Assembly: GCA_963621965.1 (NCBI GenBank)
Contig: CAVFGN010000003.1
Span: forward strand, 21,230-85,229
DNA: 64,000 nt
Reading direction: 5' to 3'
Source: JAEELC01 sp963621965
Lineage (GTDB): Bacteria > Bacillota_I > Bacilli_A > Acholeplasmatales > Anaeroplasmataceae
The notes under the pieces were generated by a model that made no database searches, was not told the DNA's origin, and saw only the letters and a list, made by a program, of their open reading frames with translations. This document shows positions 17,048 through 26,066 of the stretch, one piece after another; position 1 is the stretch's first letter, and each line of letters begins with the position of its first letter. A program made the translations under genes and the position numbers.

Positions 17048-17661
17048 TAAAAATTATAACCTTCTAAAGATTTCTTTAAGTGTGTTTCCATTAAAATTGA
17101 GGCTTTTTCTAAATCATTTTTCAAAAGTGCCTCAATGATTTCTAAATGTTCTTTTATTGAACTTTTATATCTATCTAAATTTTGTTCGTTTGATAAATAT
17201 CTTATACGAGCTGACTTATCCATCAATTTAGTCAATTCTTGAGTCATTAAAGTATTATTAAGTTCGCTTATTAAAAATAAATGAAAATCTTTGTCTTTAT
17301 CATCTAATTCTTCTTTATCGCCATCTAATTTAAAATCATTAGAAAGTAAATTCAGATAATATTCTTTCCAATTTTTTAAAGAATTGAAATCCATTTTTTT
17401 AAGTCGCTTAATATAATTTGATTCTAAAACAATTCTAAATTCATAGACTTCCCTAATATCTGTCATACTAATGTTTGATATAAGGGTGCCTTTCCTAGGG
17501 ATTATAGTTAAATACCCTTCTTCGCAAAGTCGAAGTACAGCTTCTCTTACAGGAGTTCTTGAACAATTAAGTGACTCTGTAATTTTTGATTCATCAAATA
17601 TTGAACCAGGTTTTAAATTTCCTGTAATTATTTCTTTTTTAATATAATTATATGGTGTCAT
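17047..17661 (-). CDS. GntR/FadR-family transcriptional regulator (FCD domain)
   Basis: About 204 residues from the ATG at 17661. Winged helix at the N-terminus (YNYIKKEIITGNLKPGSIFDESKITESLNCSRTPVREAVLRLCEEGYLTIIPRKGTLIS) followed by an all-helical FCD domain with the D/H metal-site pattern (DKDFHLFL, SIKEHLEII, METHLKKS). FCD regulators usually sense carboxylic acids. A GTG 30 bases upstream also opens the frame, but AGAGG sits right before the ATG, and the GTG belongs to a perfect 12 bp palindrome that is more likely the operator. It forms one operon with the AEC transporter. Confidence 0.88.
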   Translation of the reverse strand: MTPYNYIKKEIITGNLKPGSIFDESKITESLNCSRTPVREAVLRLCEEGYLTIIPRKGTLISNISMTDIREVYEFRIVLESNYIKRLKKMDFNSLKNWKEYYLNLLSNDFKLDGDKEELDDKDKDFHLFLISELNNTLMTQELTKLMDKSARIRYLSNEQNLDRYKSSIKEHLEIIEALLKNDLEKASILMETHLKKSLEGYNF

Positions 17662-17679
17662 ATAGCCTCTTATATATTT

Positions 17680-17691
17680 GTGATATATCAC
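17680..17691. promoter_or_regulatory. Putative GntR operator palindrome
   Basis: GTGATATATCAC is a perfect 12 bp palindrome 18 bases before the regulator's ATG and just downstream of an AT-rich -10-like region. Position and symmetry suggest autoregulation of the GntR-AEC operon. Confidence 0.6.
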
Positions 17692-17732
17692 TAATATATT
17701 ACAACTCTACCTTATTTTTGTAAATAATAAAA

Positions 17733-17777
17733 TAAAAAAATCCCTAAAATAAAGTTATTACTTTACTTTAAGGATTA
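17733..17777 (-). terminator. Terminator of topA
   Basis: Long imperfect stem: 17776-17761 pairs with 17754-17739 around TAATAA, then seven T. It begins three bases after the topA stop. Confidence 0.8.
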
Positions 17778-17779
17778 AT

Positions 17780-20050
17780 TTAATTAAATGATTTAACTAG
17801 TTCAATAATATCTTCACCAAACTTTTCGATTTTCTTATCTTCATCATAGATAAATATCTTCATATCTTTTAAATCATCAATTGTTTGTGGATGAAGTGTA
17901 TTAATATTTTCCATCTCTTTATTTGTAAATACATTGTATGCTTTTACATGAAGTTCTTTAAACTTCTGGCTTCTATATTCGTTTAACTTATCCATTAATG
18001 TTATCTCTTTTGCAACATCGCATTGTTTAGAACAATATGTTGATCCGTCTTCACGTTTGAGCATTAAAGCATTACATTTAGGGCAATGTTCATTTGTAGG
18101 TATGTCGTTAAATGTGATTTTACATTTAGGGAAATTTGAACATGCATAGAACTTATTACCCTTATTTTTACCCCTACTTGCAACACGTATAACAATATGT
18201 CCTGTTTGGCATTGAGGACAAATTATATTAGTATCAATAGGCTCTTCTTTAGTTTCGCTTGGCTTAATATACTTACATGTAGGGTAATTTGAGCAACCTA
18301 TAAACTCAGTTTTATATTTACTTACTCGAACACATAAAGGATTACCACACAAAGGACAAGTTTCATCAAGTAACTTAGGTCCTACTTTTTCCATCTTTTC
18401 ACTTGCATTCAAATACAAAGGATTAAAGTCATTATAGAAATTAGTTAATTCATTTAACTCTGTTTCATTTCCCTTAGCTATTTCATCTAACTTTGTTTCC
18501 ATGTTAGCAGTATATTTTACATTAATTATTTCACTAAAATAATCATTTAATACTTTACTTGTTAAGATTCCTTGTTCTGTAGGAACTAAAGATTTTGCAT
18601 CAAGTGTTACGTATTCTCTTTCTTTAAGTGTTGTGATAGTTTGTGCATAAGTTGATGGTCTACCAATACCTAAGTCTTCCATATCTTTAATAAGAGTAGC
18701 TTCTGTATATCTAGATTTTGGTTTAGTAAATAATTCTTTTAACTCGATTTCTACGTTTTCGATAGTATCACCGATATTAAAATTCTTATCAACTTTTTGT
18801 GTTTCTTTCTTTAAGAAAAGATCAGCAATTTCAAAGCCTTTAAAAATATTTTTTGTATATACTAAATGCCAAACTGTATCATTATCACTCAATTTATAAG
18901 TTAATCTTAAATCTCGAGATGAACTCATAAGTGTTGTAATAGATCTTGAATAAATTAAGGAATATAATTTATATTCATCAATTGTTAAATAAGTTTTAAT
19001 AGATTCAGGAGTACGTGTAATATCTGTAACACGAATTGCTTCGTGTGCATCTTGTGCTAATTTTTGTGATTTTATATGAACATTTCCTACATATTCTTTT
19101 CCGTAAGTTGATTCAATATATTTACTTGCATCACGTACAAACACATCAGATAGACGCGTTGAATCTGTACGCATATAAGTAATCAAACCTGTAGAATATG
19201 TACCTAAATTTTTACCTTCATATAATTTTTGTGCTATAGACATAGTTTTGCTAGCAGTGAAGTTTAATTTATTTGAGGCATCTTGTTGAAGTGTTGATGT
19301 AGTGTAAGCGGGCTTTGAAGCTTTTGTCACTTCTTTTGATTCTTTATCAAAAATAGTAAAATTATGTGATAAAGAATTATAGATTTCTTCTGCTTTAACT
19401 TTATCAACAATTCTATCCTTATTATTTTTATATGAAATAAAGTTGAACTCTAAATCATCTTTTTTAGCATCAAACTCGTAGTAAGGAGTTGATACGAAAT
19501 TTTTTATTTCTTCTTCAAGGTCAACAATTAGTTTAAGTGCAACACTTTGTACACGACCAGCAGACTTGCTTTTAACTCTTTGTTGCATTAACTTAGATAA
19601 TCTAAAACCAATAATTCTATCAATGATTCTTCTAGTTTCTTGACTACTAACTAAGTTCATATCAATCTTACGGCAATTATCAAATGCACTTAATACCGCA
19701 TTCTTTGTAATTTCATGAAATTCAATACGACTATAATCATCATCGCCTAGGTTCAAAACTTCTTTTAAATGATAACTAATAGCTTCTCCCTCTCTATCGG
19801 GGTCGGTCGCAAGATATACTTTTTTTCCTTTACAAATTTTCTTTAAATCGCTAACTAATTTAGTTTTTCCTTTAATAATAACATAAGTAGGTTTAAAATT
19901 ATTCTCTATATCTATTCCTAGTCCTTCTTTTCCTTTAGTCGCAAGATCTCTGATGTGTCCTACGCTTGCGACTACTTCAAAGTCTTTTCCCACATAACTA
20001 GAAATGGTATGGCTTTTTGATGGAGATTCTACAATTATTACACTTTCCAT
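17780..20050 (-). CDS. topA: DNA topoisomerase I
   Basis: Type IA topoisomerase that relaxes negative supercoils. The 756-residue protein starts with the TOPRIM domain (E8 in VESPSKS; D83, D85, E87 in TDPDREGE) and has the catalytic tyrosine Y292 in GLITYMRTDSTRL. The C-terminus carries three zinc ribbons: CPLCGNPLC ... GCSNYPTC, CPQC ... ACSNFPKC, and CPKC ... YCSKQC. GAGGTTATATT precedes the ATG and a consensus promoter lies 45 bases upstream, so it is transcribed separately from lepB-rbgA-rnhB although their order matches the usual topA neighbourhood. A final segment of about 55 residues follows the last ribbon. Confidence 0.97.
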   Translation of the reverse strand: MESVIIVESPSKSHTISSYVGKDFEVVASVGHIRDLATKGKEGLGIDIENNFKPTYVIIKGKTKLVSDLKKICKGKKVYLATDPDREGEAISYHLKEVLNLGDDDYSRIEFHEITKNAVLSAFDNCRKIDMNLVSSQETRRIIDRIIGFRLSKLMQQRVKSKSAGRVQSVALKLIVDLEEEIKNFVSTPYYEFDAKKDDLEFNFISYKNNKDRIVDKVKAEEIYNSLSHNFTIFDKESKEVTKASKPAYTTSTLQQDASNKLNFTASKTMSIAQKLYEGKNLGTYSTGLITYMRTDSTRLSDVFVRDASKYIESTYGKEYVGNVHIKSQKLAQDAHEAIRVTDITRTPESIKTYLTIDEYKLYSLIYSRSITTLMSSSRDLRLTYKLSDNDTVWHLVYTKNIFKGFEIADLFLKKETQKVDKNFNIGDTIENVEIELKELFTKPKSRYTEATLIKDMEDLGIGRPSTYAQTITTLKEREYVTLDAKSLVPTEQGILTSKVLNDYFSEIINVKYTANMETKLDEIAKGNETELNELTNFYNDFNPLYLNASEKMEKVGPKLLDETCPLCGNPLCVRVSKYKTEFIGCSNYPTCKYIKPSETKEEPIDTNIICPQCQTGHIVIRVASRGKNKGNKFYACSNFPKCKITFNDIPTNEHCPKCNALMLKREDGSTYCSKQCDVAKEITLMDKLNEYRSQKFKELHVKAYNVFTNKEMENINTLHPQTIDDLKDMKIFIYDEDKKIEKFGEDIIELVKSFN

Positions 20051-20075
20051 AATATAACCTCAATTCATAATTAAA

Positions 20076-20104
20076 ATAATAGTCTAGTATAAATAAATTG
20101 TCAA
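20076..20104 (-). promoter_or_regulatory. Consensus promoter of topA
   Basis: TTGACA (20099-20104), 17 bp spacer, TATTAT (20076-20081) on the - strand. One of the two or three best sigma-A type promoters in the window. Confidence 0.85.
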
Positions 20105-20173
20105 ATACTAAATTTTATGTTTTTTTAGTGCTTTTTTAAATAAATATATAATATATTTATAATTTTCATTTGT

Positions 20174-20218
20174 TTTTAAAAAAAACATCAAACTTTAGTT
20201 TAAAATAAAAGTTTAATG
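20174..20218 (-). terminator. Terminator of the lepB-rbgA-rnhB operon
   Basis: CATTAAACTTT (20218-20208) pairs with AAAGTTTGATG (20196-20186), one mismatch, followed by eight T. Confidence 0.8.
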
Positions 20219-20235
20219 CTTAAATTATATCAAAT

Positions 20236-20895
20236 TTATTTTTCATCAAGAAATGAATCTAGTGTCATTTGTCTTTCAAAATATTTTTTAACAGGTGAAA
20301 ATGTTTTTCTATGAATCTCACAAGGCCCGTACTTTGCAAGAGCTTCTAAATGAGCTTTAGTACAATAACCTTTATGTTTTTTAAATCCGTAATTAGGATA
20401 TTTATGGTCCATTTTTTCCATGTAGTGGTCTCTTGTAACTTTTGCAAGTATGCTAGCAGCCGCGATTGAAGCACTTAAAGCATCACCGTGGATAATTGAT
20501 GTATGTTCAAGTTCTAATTCAGTTAATGGCATCGCATCAATAAGTGCATGTTCAGCCTTAATTTTAAGACCATTAATAGCTTCAATCATACCTTGTTTAG
20601 TAGCTTCGTAGATATTAATTTCATCTATTATTTTCTCATCTTTAAAAACGATGTTATAACAAACCGCATTTTCAACAATGATTTTATACAATTCTTCGCG
20701 CTTTTTTTCGCTTAATTGTTTAGAATCATTTAAATCTTTAATATGTATGTTATTAGGCAGAATGCATGCAGCTACAACCACCGGACCAGCTAAAGGACCA
20801 CGTCCGGCTTCGTCAACTCCGCAAATATATTTATATCCTAAGTCTTCTAGCCTCTCCTCGTAAGCATATATGTTTTCACATTTCACTTTTTTCAA
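20236..20895 (-). CDS. rnhB: Ribonuclease HII
   Basis: Removes ribonucleotides and RNA from RNA-DNA hybrids. The 219-residue protein has the DEAGRGPLAGPVVVAA motif with the first two acidic ligands, and ALIDA and SASIAAASILAKVTRD further on, ending with the HRKTFSPVK segment. The only in-frame starts are TTG at 20895 or GTG nine bases later; no ATG fits. Either way it overlaps the rbgA stop, so it is probably translated by coupling. A weak GGA-rich stretch lies upstream in rbgA. The gene order rbgA-rnhB is conserved in Bacillota. Confidence 0.94.
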   Translation of the reverse strand: MKKVKCENIYAYEERLEDLGYKYICGVDEAGRGPLAGPVVVAACILPNNIHIKDLNDSKQLSEKKREELYKIIVENAVCYNIVFKDEKIIDEINIYEATKQGMIEAINGLKIKAEHALIDAMPLTELELEHTSIIHGDALSASIAAASILAKVTRDHYMEKMDHKYPNYGFKKHKGYCTKAHLEALAKYGPCEIHRKTFSPVKKYFERQMTLDSFLDEK

Positions 20896-21733
20896 ATGTC
20901 ATCATTCCAATCTTTGTACTTCTTATATCATTCAAAACATAAGTTACAGTTCTTTCAAAATCTATTTTAGCACCTTTTTGAATAAATCCACGTTTTTTAG
21001 CTATATCCTCCATCATTTGATATCCATCTTCATATATATCTAAATCTGTTAAAGAATAGCGGTTAATTAACATAGATCTATAATTATTTTTCATATACAT
21101 TAGAGCCCAATCGCAAACTTTGTATGTATCAATAATCTCATCTTTAATGCCTTGGCATAAAGATAATTTAATACCAACTTCTTCACTTTCAAATTTAGGC
21201 CATAAAATACCAGGCGTGTCTAAAATTTGGAAATTTGGATTAACATTGAACCAATTTAAATGTTTTGTTACACCTGGCTTGTCTCCTGTAATAGTAACCT
21301 TTTTACCAGTTAGTTTATTAATAAATGTTGATTTACCTACGTTTGGTATACCTACAACAGCGGCTCTTATAGTTTTATTTGTTAAACCCTTTTGAGCTAA
21401 TTTTTCAAGTTTTTCTGCAAGAATCTTTTGTACATATGAATAAATTTTATCCATGTTGTAACCATTAATTGAGTCAATATCTAATGCATAAGTATTTTCT
21501 TTTTCAAGACTTTTTAACCAAGCTCGAGTTTCACTTTTATCAGCTAATGAAGCCTTATTTAATAAAATTAAACGATGCTTATTACCAATAATTTCATCAA
21601 TTTGAGGGTTTTTGCTGCTAAGTGGTATACGAGCATCTCTAAGTTCTAAAACAATATCTACTAAAGGTAAAACTTCTTTTAACTCACGACTGGCTTTAGC
21701 CATATGTCCTGGGTACCATTGAAATTGTGCCAT
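20876..21733 (-). CDS. rbgA: Ribosome biogenesis GTPase RbgA (YlqF), atypical G4 motif
   Basis: Circularly permuted GTPase for late 50S assembly. The N-terminal signature is QWYPGHMAKASRELKE; then G4, G5, G1 (GIPNVGKSTFIN), G2 (KPGVTKHLNW) and G3 (LDTPGILWPKF), and a C-terminal helical domain. The length of 285 is normal. The G4 motif reads LLNKASLAD where nearly all relatives have NKAD: the codon is TCA (Ser), so the Asp that reads the guanine base is replaced, while another Asp follows four residues on. AGGAGG precedes the ATG. Middle gene of lepB-rbgA-rnhB. Confidence 0.94.
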   Translation of the reverse strand: MAQFQWYPGHMAKASRELKEVLPLVDIVLELRDARIPLSSKNPQIDEIIGNKHRLILLNKASLADKSETRAWLKSLEKENTYALDIDSINGYNMDKIYSYVQKILAEKLEKLAQKGLTNKTIRAAVVGIPNVGKSTFINKLTGKKVTITGDKPGVTKHLNWFNVNPNFQILDTPGILWPKFESEEVGIKLSLCQGIKDEIIDTYKVCDWALMYMKNNYRSMLINRYSLTDLDIYEDGYQMMEDIAKKRGFIQKGAKIDFERTVTYVLNDIRSTKIGMMTFEKSEM

Positions 21734-21743
21734 AATTTACCTC

Positions 21744-22634
21744 CTATTTTATATTCTTTTTAATTATTCCTATTTTTCCGTTTCTAGAGAAATATCTAAA
21801 AACTGCATGTCCTAATATATCTTTATTCAAAACTGATCCTATATATCTAGAATCATTTGAATAATTTCTATTGTCACCTAAAACAACTGAGTAACCACTT
21901 GGTACATAGGCATCATACATGTTATAAGTGAATGGTACTAATGTATCATTAGTATATGTAGAACAAATGGTTAAATATTCAGTATAGTTCATATTTGATT
22001 GAACCAATTCATCATTAACGTAAAATCCACCCTTAGTTGAATTTGTATCTTCTACTCTAAATTCTAAGTGGTCGCCTTCGACTGCTACTATACGTTTAAT
22101 GTAGAATTGTTCCTCTTGTAATACTGGATAGTTTTCGCTTTTAATATCAACAATTACAATATCATCACGATTAGGTTTGTAATTTAAATGCCAAACAAGT
22201 AACATATCATTATCATACAAAGTATTATTCATAGAATTACCTGATACAGTAGTTGGTGTAATCAAAAATGATAATATGAAAAATACTAAATATATAACAG
22301 CAACGAAAAAATTAATTACATCGTGTATAGAATATATGTAGTAGCCAACTAAAGGTGAAACTATATTAGTTTTAATATGCATTAAAATGCCTATAAGCAA
22401 AGCTAAAAGGCTAAAGATCATGAAAATATAACCAACTGATAAAAATGAATTAATACTTATAATAGTTAATTTTGATATTTTTTCTTTGTAAATAAAACAT
22501 ATAATGAAAAGTACAAAAACAAGAATAAAAGTGATAACAGATTTGCTTATTAAAATATTACCAAAAATTCTATTAACACTTTTATCTTTTTTTAAACTCT
22601 TCTCTTTTAATTCTAAATTTTTCTTCTTAGACAT
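21744..22634 (-). CDS. lepB: Signal peptidase I with extra membrane segments
   Basis: Membrane serine protease that removes signal peptides. From the ATG at 22634 (AGGTG just before; earlier in-frame starts lie inside ftsK and lack a site) the protein has 296 residues. Three hydrophobic segments at about 33-49, 62-84 and 107-125 precede the catalytic domain, where most Bacillota enzymes have one. Catalytic S134 is in SGNSMNNTL and K180 in YIKRIVAVEGD; box E is GDNRNYSNDSR. A 50-residue insertion with STKGG and CSTYTND lies between boxes D and E. It follows ftsK by a few bases. Confidence 0.93.
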   Translation of the reverse strand: MSKKKNLELKEKSLKKDKSVNRIFGNILISKSVITFILVFVLFIICFIYKEKISKLTIISINSFLSVGYIFMIFSLLALLIGILMHIKTNIVSPLVGYYIYSIHDVINFFVAVIYLVFFILSFLITPTTVSGNSMNNTLYDNDMLLVWHLNYKPNRDDIVIVDIKSENYPVLQEEQFYIKRIVAVEGDHLEFRVEDTNSTKGGFYVNDELVQSNMNYTEYLTICSTYTNDTLVPFTYNMYDAYVPSGYSVVLGDNRNYSNDSRYIGSVLNKDILGHAVFRYFSRNGKIGIIKKNIK

Positions 22635-22641
22635 TAAGCAC

Positions 22642-24984
22642 CTATTCATTACGTTCAAATAAATCGTTAATTTGACTAATATTCATTAAAATATCACGTT
22701 TTGTACCTTTACGTTCAGATACAACACCTAAGGATTGTAATTTTGTAATGATATTTTGAGCTCTATTAAATCCGATATTGAAAGCTTTTTGAATGACATT
22801 TACAGAACACATTTGGTTTTCACAACACCATATACTGACATTATAAAGCATAGATGTTGATTCTTCTTCGATGTTTGCACCTGGACCGACCCCATTTTGT
22901 TCGCTAATGTCTTTTAAGTCATCATGATTGAATAAATAATGTGGTTCAGCTTGATCATGAATGAAGTTTACAACTGCATCTATTTCTTCATCGCGAATAA
23001 ATGCACCTTGAACACGACTAGCCATATCAACTTCTTTAATTAACATATCACCGCGACCAAGTAAAGATTCAGCTCCTGATTCATCTAATATTGTAATTGA
23101 ATCGACTGAACTATTAACTCTAAATGCAATACGTGTTTGAATATTTGCTTTAATTGTACCTTTAATTACATCTACTGTAGGACGTTGTGTAGCACATAAT
23201 AAGTGAATACCTGCAGCACGAGCTTTAGCTGTTAGCCTTTTAATTGAATCTTCGGCTTCTTGACCACATTGTAACATCAAATCAGCCATTTCATCGATTA
23301 CAATGACAATATATGGAATTCGTTGCATTGTAGGATCTTCTTTAGCTTTCTCATTATATGAAACAATTTCACGGGCTTTAACTGTTGTAAATAAATTATA
23401 ACGACGTTCCATTTCATTAACAGCCCAGTCAAGAGCTTTACTTGACATTTTAGGATCACTAATTACTGGAGTAATTAAGTGAGGAATATCATTATAAACA
23501 GATAATTCAACAACTTTAGGGTCAATCATTAGAAATTTAACTTCGTCAGGTTTAGCCTTAAGTAAGATAGAAACAATAATTGTGTTAATACTTACAGATT
23601 TACCACTACCAGTAGAACCAGCAATTAAACCATGTGGCCATTTAGCGATATTTGTAGTAATGACATTACCATCAATATCTTTACCAAGTGCTACATTTAA
23701 CACCTTGCCATCATTAATATATTCTTCACTTAAGATATCACCGAATGCTACCGCTTTTCTAACTCTATTAGGTACTTCAATACCTACTGTTTTCTTACCA
23801 GGAATAGGCGCTTGTATACGCAAACTTGTAACACCTAGGTTCATTTGTAATGTATCTTGAATAGATAAGATTTTCTTTACATTTGTACCTATTTCAAGAC
23901 TTATTTCATAACGAGTAAATGTAGGACCTTCAACATAATGTTCAACCATACCATTAATATCAAATGATGCAAGGGTTTGATTAATGATTTCTTTTGATTC
24001 TTCAAGTCCTTCAATATCACTTTCATTCGCATTATCTGAACAAGAAATTAATGAAAGTGGAGGTAATTTATAATCTTGATATGGATTTAAGACAATTGGT
24101 AATACTAATTCCTGAGGCTCTTCATATGATATATCTTCTTCATTTTCTTCATCTAACTCTACATTTAATTCTTTATTATTAAAATTGTAAAGATCGTTAT
24201 TAGATTTATTTAAATCAACATTATTTGAAAAGCCATTTTTATTATCTATCTGTTCAAATTGTTCTTCGTGATTATATATTTCATTTGTGTGATTTTCGTT
24301 AGAGACATTAATTAAATTGTTATAATCGTTTGAATTTTGTTCTGTTTGATTATAATTATCAGTCTTTTGTTTTCTAACAATTATAGTACTGTTTTTATGT
24401 ACTTCGCCATTTCTTGAAACCATAGGACGTAGAGGAATTTCAATTTTAGTTTCTTCATGTACTTCGGGAGTGAAATCATCAAAACTAAAGCCAGTATTTA
24501 TATCTTCATTGATACCTTCGTTTTCTTCAGGAACATCAGAAACATTGACATCTTCGTTAATCGAATCTTTCTTTGTATCTTCAATAAATGAGAAAGATGG
24601 ATTTTTAGGTTCTGGTTTCTTTTCTGTTAAATCTTTCTTTTGAATTTTAATGTCTTCCCCATAAATTTCTCTAATACTTTCTTCGTCAACCTCATCAAAT
24701 CCAGGATATTTAGTACCAAATCTTTTTATATTATATTCATCAGTAATCTTTTTTTCATTATCATTTCTAAACGAATCATATTTGACGTCATAATCGCCTA
24801 ATTCTTCACTATTGTCATCATAAGTTGGTTTATCAGCTAAGCCAGTACCCATGATAGGGGATGCAAAGACAGAAGGCTTGAACTTATCTTTCGATCTCTT
24901 TAAGCCCTCGTAAGGACTAACTATTTGAGGAATAACAAATATTTCTTCTTCTTTTTCAAATTGTTTTTTCTTCTTTTTAAACAT
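22642..24984 (-). CDS. ftsK: FtsK/SpoIIIE-type DNA translocase without membrane domain
   Basis: ATP-driven DNA pump for chromosome segregation at division. In the 780 residues I find no hydrophobic membrane segment: residues 1-290 are charged, Asn/Glu-rich and look disordered. The alpha domain is at about 300-435, and the beta RecA-like motor has Walker A GSTGSGKS at 456-463 and Walker B IVIVIDEMAD at about 559-568. The C-terminal winged-helix gamma domain (about 712-775, SVNVIQKAFNIGFNRAQNIITKLQSLGVVS) reads polar DNA motifs and activates XerCD. Typical FtsK has four N-terminal membrane helices. Upstream and five bases away is a single-span membrane protein that might act as anchor (inference). 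GAGGAGGAG precedes the ATG. Confidence 0.93.
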   Translation of the reverse strand: MFKKKKKQFEKEEEIFVIPQIVSPYEGLKRSKDKFKPSVFASPIMGTGLADKPTYDDNSEELGDYDVKYDSFRNDNEKKITDEYNIKRFGTKYPGFDEVDEESIREIYGEDIKIQKKDLTEKKPEPKNPSFSFIEDTKKDSINEDVNVSDVPEENEGINEDINTGFSFDDFTPEVHEETKIEIPLRPMVSRNGEVHKNSTIIVRKQKTDNYNQTEQNSNDYNNLINVSNENHTNEIYNHEEQFEQIDNKNGFSNNVDLNKSNNDLYNFNNKELNVELDEENEEDISYEEPQELVLPIVLNPYQDYKLPPLSLISCSDNANESDIEGLEESKEIINQTLASFDINGMVEHYVEGPTFTRYEISLEIGTNVKKILSIQDTLQMNLGVTSLRIQAPIPGKKTVGIEVPNRVRKAVAFGDILSEEYINDGKVLNVALGKDIDGNVITTNIAKWPHGLIAGSTGSGKSVSINTIIVSILLKAKPDEVKFLMIDPKVVELSVYNDIPHLITPVISDPKMSSKALDWAVNEMERRYNLFTTVKAREIVSYNEKAKEDPTMQRIPYIVIVIDEMADLMLQCGQEAEDSIKRLTAKARAAGIHLLCATQRPTVDVIKGTIKANIQTRIAFRVNSSVDSITILDESGAESLLGRGDMLIKEVDMASRVQGAFIRDEEIDAVVNFIHDQAEPHYLFNHDDLKDISEQNGVGPGANIEEESTSMLYNVSIWCCENQMCSVNVIQKAFNIGFNRAQNIITKLQSLGVVSERKGTKRDILMNISQINDLFERNE

Positions 24985-24989
24985 AATTA

Positions 24990-25919
24990 TTACTCCTCCT
25001 CAAATTCATTATTATCATCATTTATTTTCTTTTTTTTACCAAAGATATTTTTACTAAATATGTGTTTAAAACTAAATTTTTTATGTTCTTGTCTAATTTC
25101 ACTTTCAAGTAATAATTGCTCGTTTTGAGGTTCTTCAGTCTTAGTTGTATCTTCTTTAAGTTCATCATATTGACGCTTGACTTCATCCTCTAAATCACTT
25201 ACAAGTAAGTCTACATTAGAATCAATTTGACCTTCTTCGTTATATATTGACTTAGAATAAATCTTATAAGTTTCTTCACCAACTACAGAAATTAAAACAA
25301 TGCATAATTTCTTTGATACTATGTCCATAGCTTTATTCATTACAAATTTACGAACCCACCAAACTGGATTTACAACATTTATAACTTTTTTAGCCGCATT
25401 TAATGCTTCATTAATTTTATATTTTTTAGTAGTTTTTATAACTTCATTTTTAGATATATCTTCTTTTACATCATAAATACCAAGTACATAACTTACTTTG
25501 ATTTTACGCAAAAAACGTAAGCCTTTATGATCTAGAATTTCATCCATTCTTTTTGATATATAAACACCTAACATTAACAGTTCATCAACACTTATTTCAC
25601 ATAATGGATGTTTCGATTTAGGATAAAACTTTTTAGCAATTGCAATTACTAAATTCTTTGAAATATCATAACCATAAGAAAAGTAATTAGTATCGCCTCT
25701 TAATTTTTCATCTTTAAATTGAATTTTCGCATCTTCAATTAATTTTAAAATATCAGATTCCGATACATCACTCGCCTTAGTTTGTACAATAAATTTCTTT
25801 TGTTTCATTGTTGTTAAAACTAAAATCAAATAGATGAAAACTGCAAGGGTTAAGCCTATGCCGACACCAATTAAAAAACTTATTAAGATAGAAAAATTGA
25901 ATGTAAAACTTAGTATCAT
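24990..25919 (-). CDS. Single-span membrane protein of unknown function, ftsK neighbour
   Basis: Not recognised. From the ATG at 25919 (AGGAG eight bases upstream) it has 309 residues: an N-terminal membrane helix (about 6-36), then a soluble domain with the repeated helical patterns SVDELLMLGVYISKRMDEILDHKGLRFLRKIKVSYVLGIYDV and VVNPVWWVRKFVMNKAMDIVSKKLCIVLISVVGEETYKIYSKSIY, and a charged C-terminal tail rich in Lys/Glu after residue 250. The tail ends five bases before ftsK, so both are co-transcribed. Since the FtsK here has no membrane part, a role as its membrane partner is a testable guess. It may also be unrelated. Confidence 0.7.
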   Translation of the reverse strand: MILSFTFNFSILISFLIGVGIGLTLAVFIYLILVLTTMKQKKFIVQTKASDVSESDILKLIEDAKIQFKDEKLRGDTNYFSYGYDISKNLVIAIAKKFYPKSKHPLCEISVDELLMLGVYISKRMDEILDHKGLRFLRKIKVSYVLGIYDVKEDISKNEVIKTTKKYKINEALNAAKKVINVVNPVWWVRKFVMNKAMDIVSKKLCIVLISVVGEETYKIYSKSIYNEEGQIDSNVDLLVSDLEDEVKRQYDELKEDTTKTEEPQNEQLLLESEIRQEHKKFSFKHIFSKNIFGKKKKINDDNNEFEEE

Positions 25920-26038
25920 AAGCTTATCTCCTATTACTAAATAATTATACATTATTTTTAATGTTTATTAAAGTTTAGAATATATGATTTTTTTGTAATT
26001 TTTTTATTAATTTTATAGTGTTTTAATAATAATTTTGT

Positions 26039-26044
26039 TATAAT
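26039..26044 (+). promoter_or_regulatory. Probable -10 box of the + strand HAD gene
   Basis: TATAAT 23 bases before the ATG at 26067, in a 147 bp divergent spacer (25920-26066) shared with the ftsK-side membrane gene. On the opposite strand another TATAAT lies at 25944-25949. No good -35 for either. Confidence 0.5.
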
Positions 26045-26066
26045 TTTTCTAAAAGGTGAGAAATAA

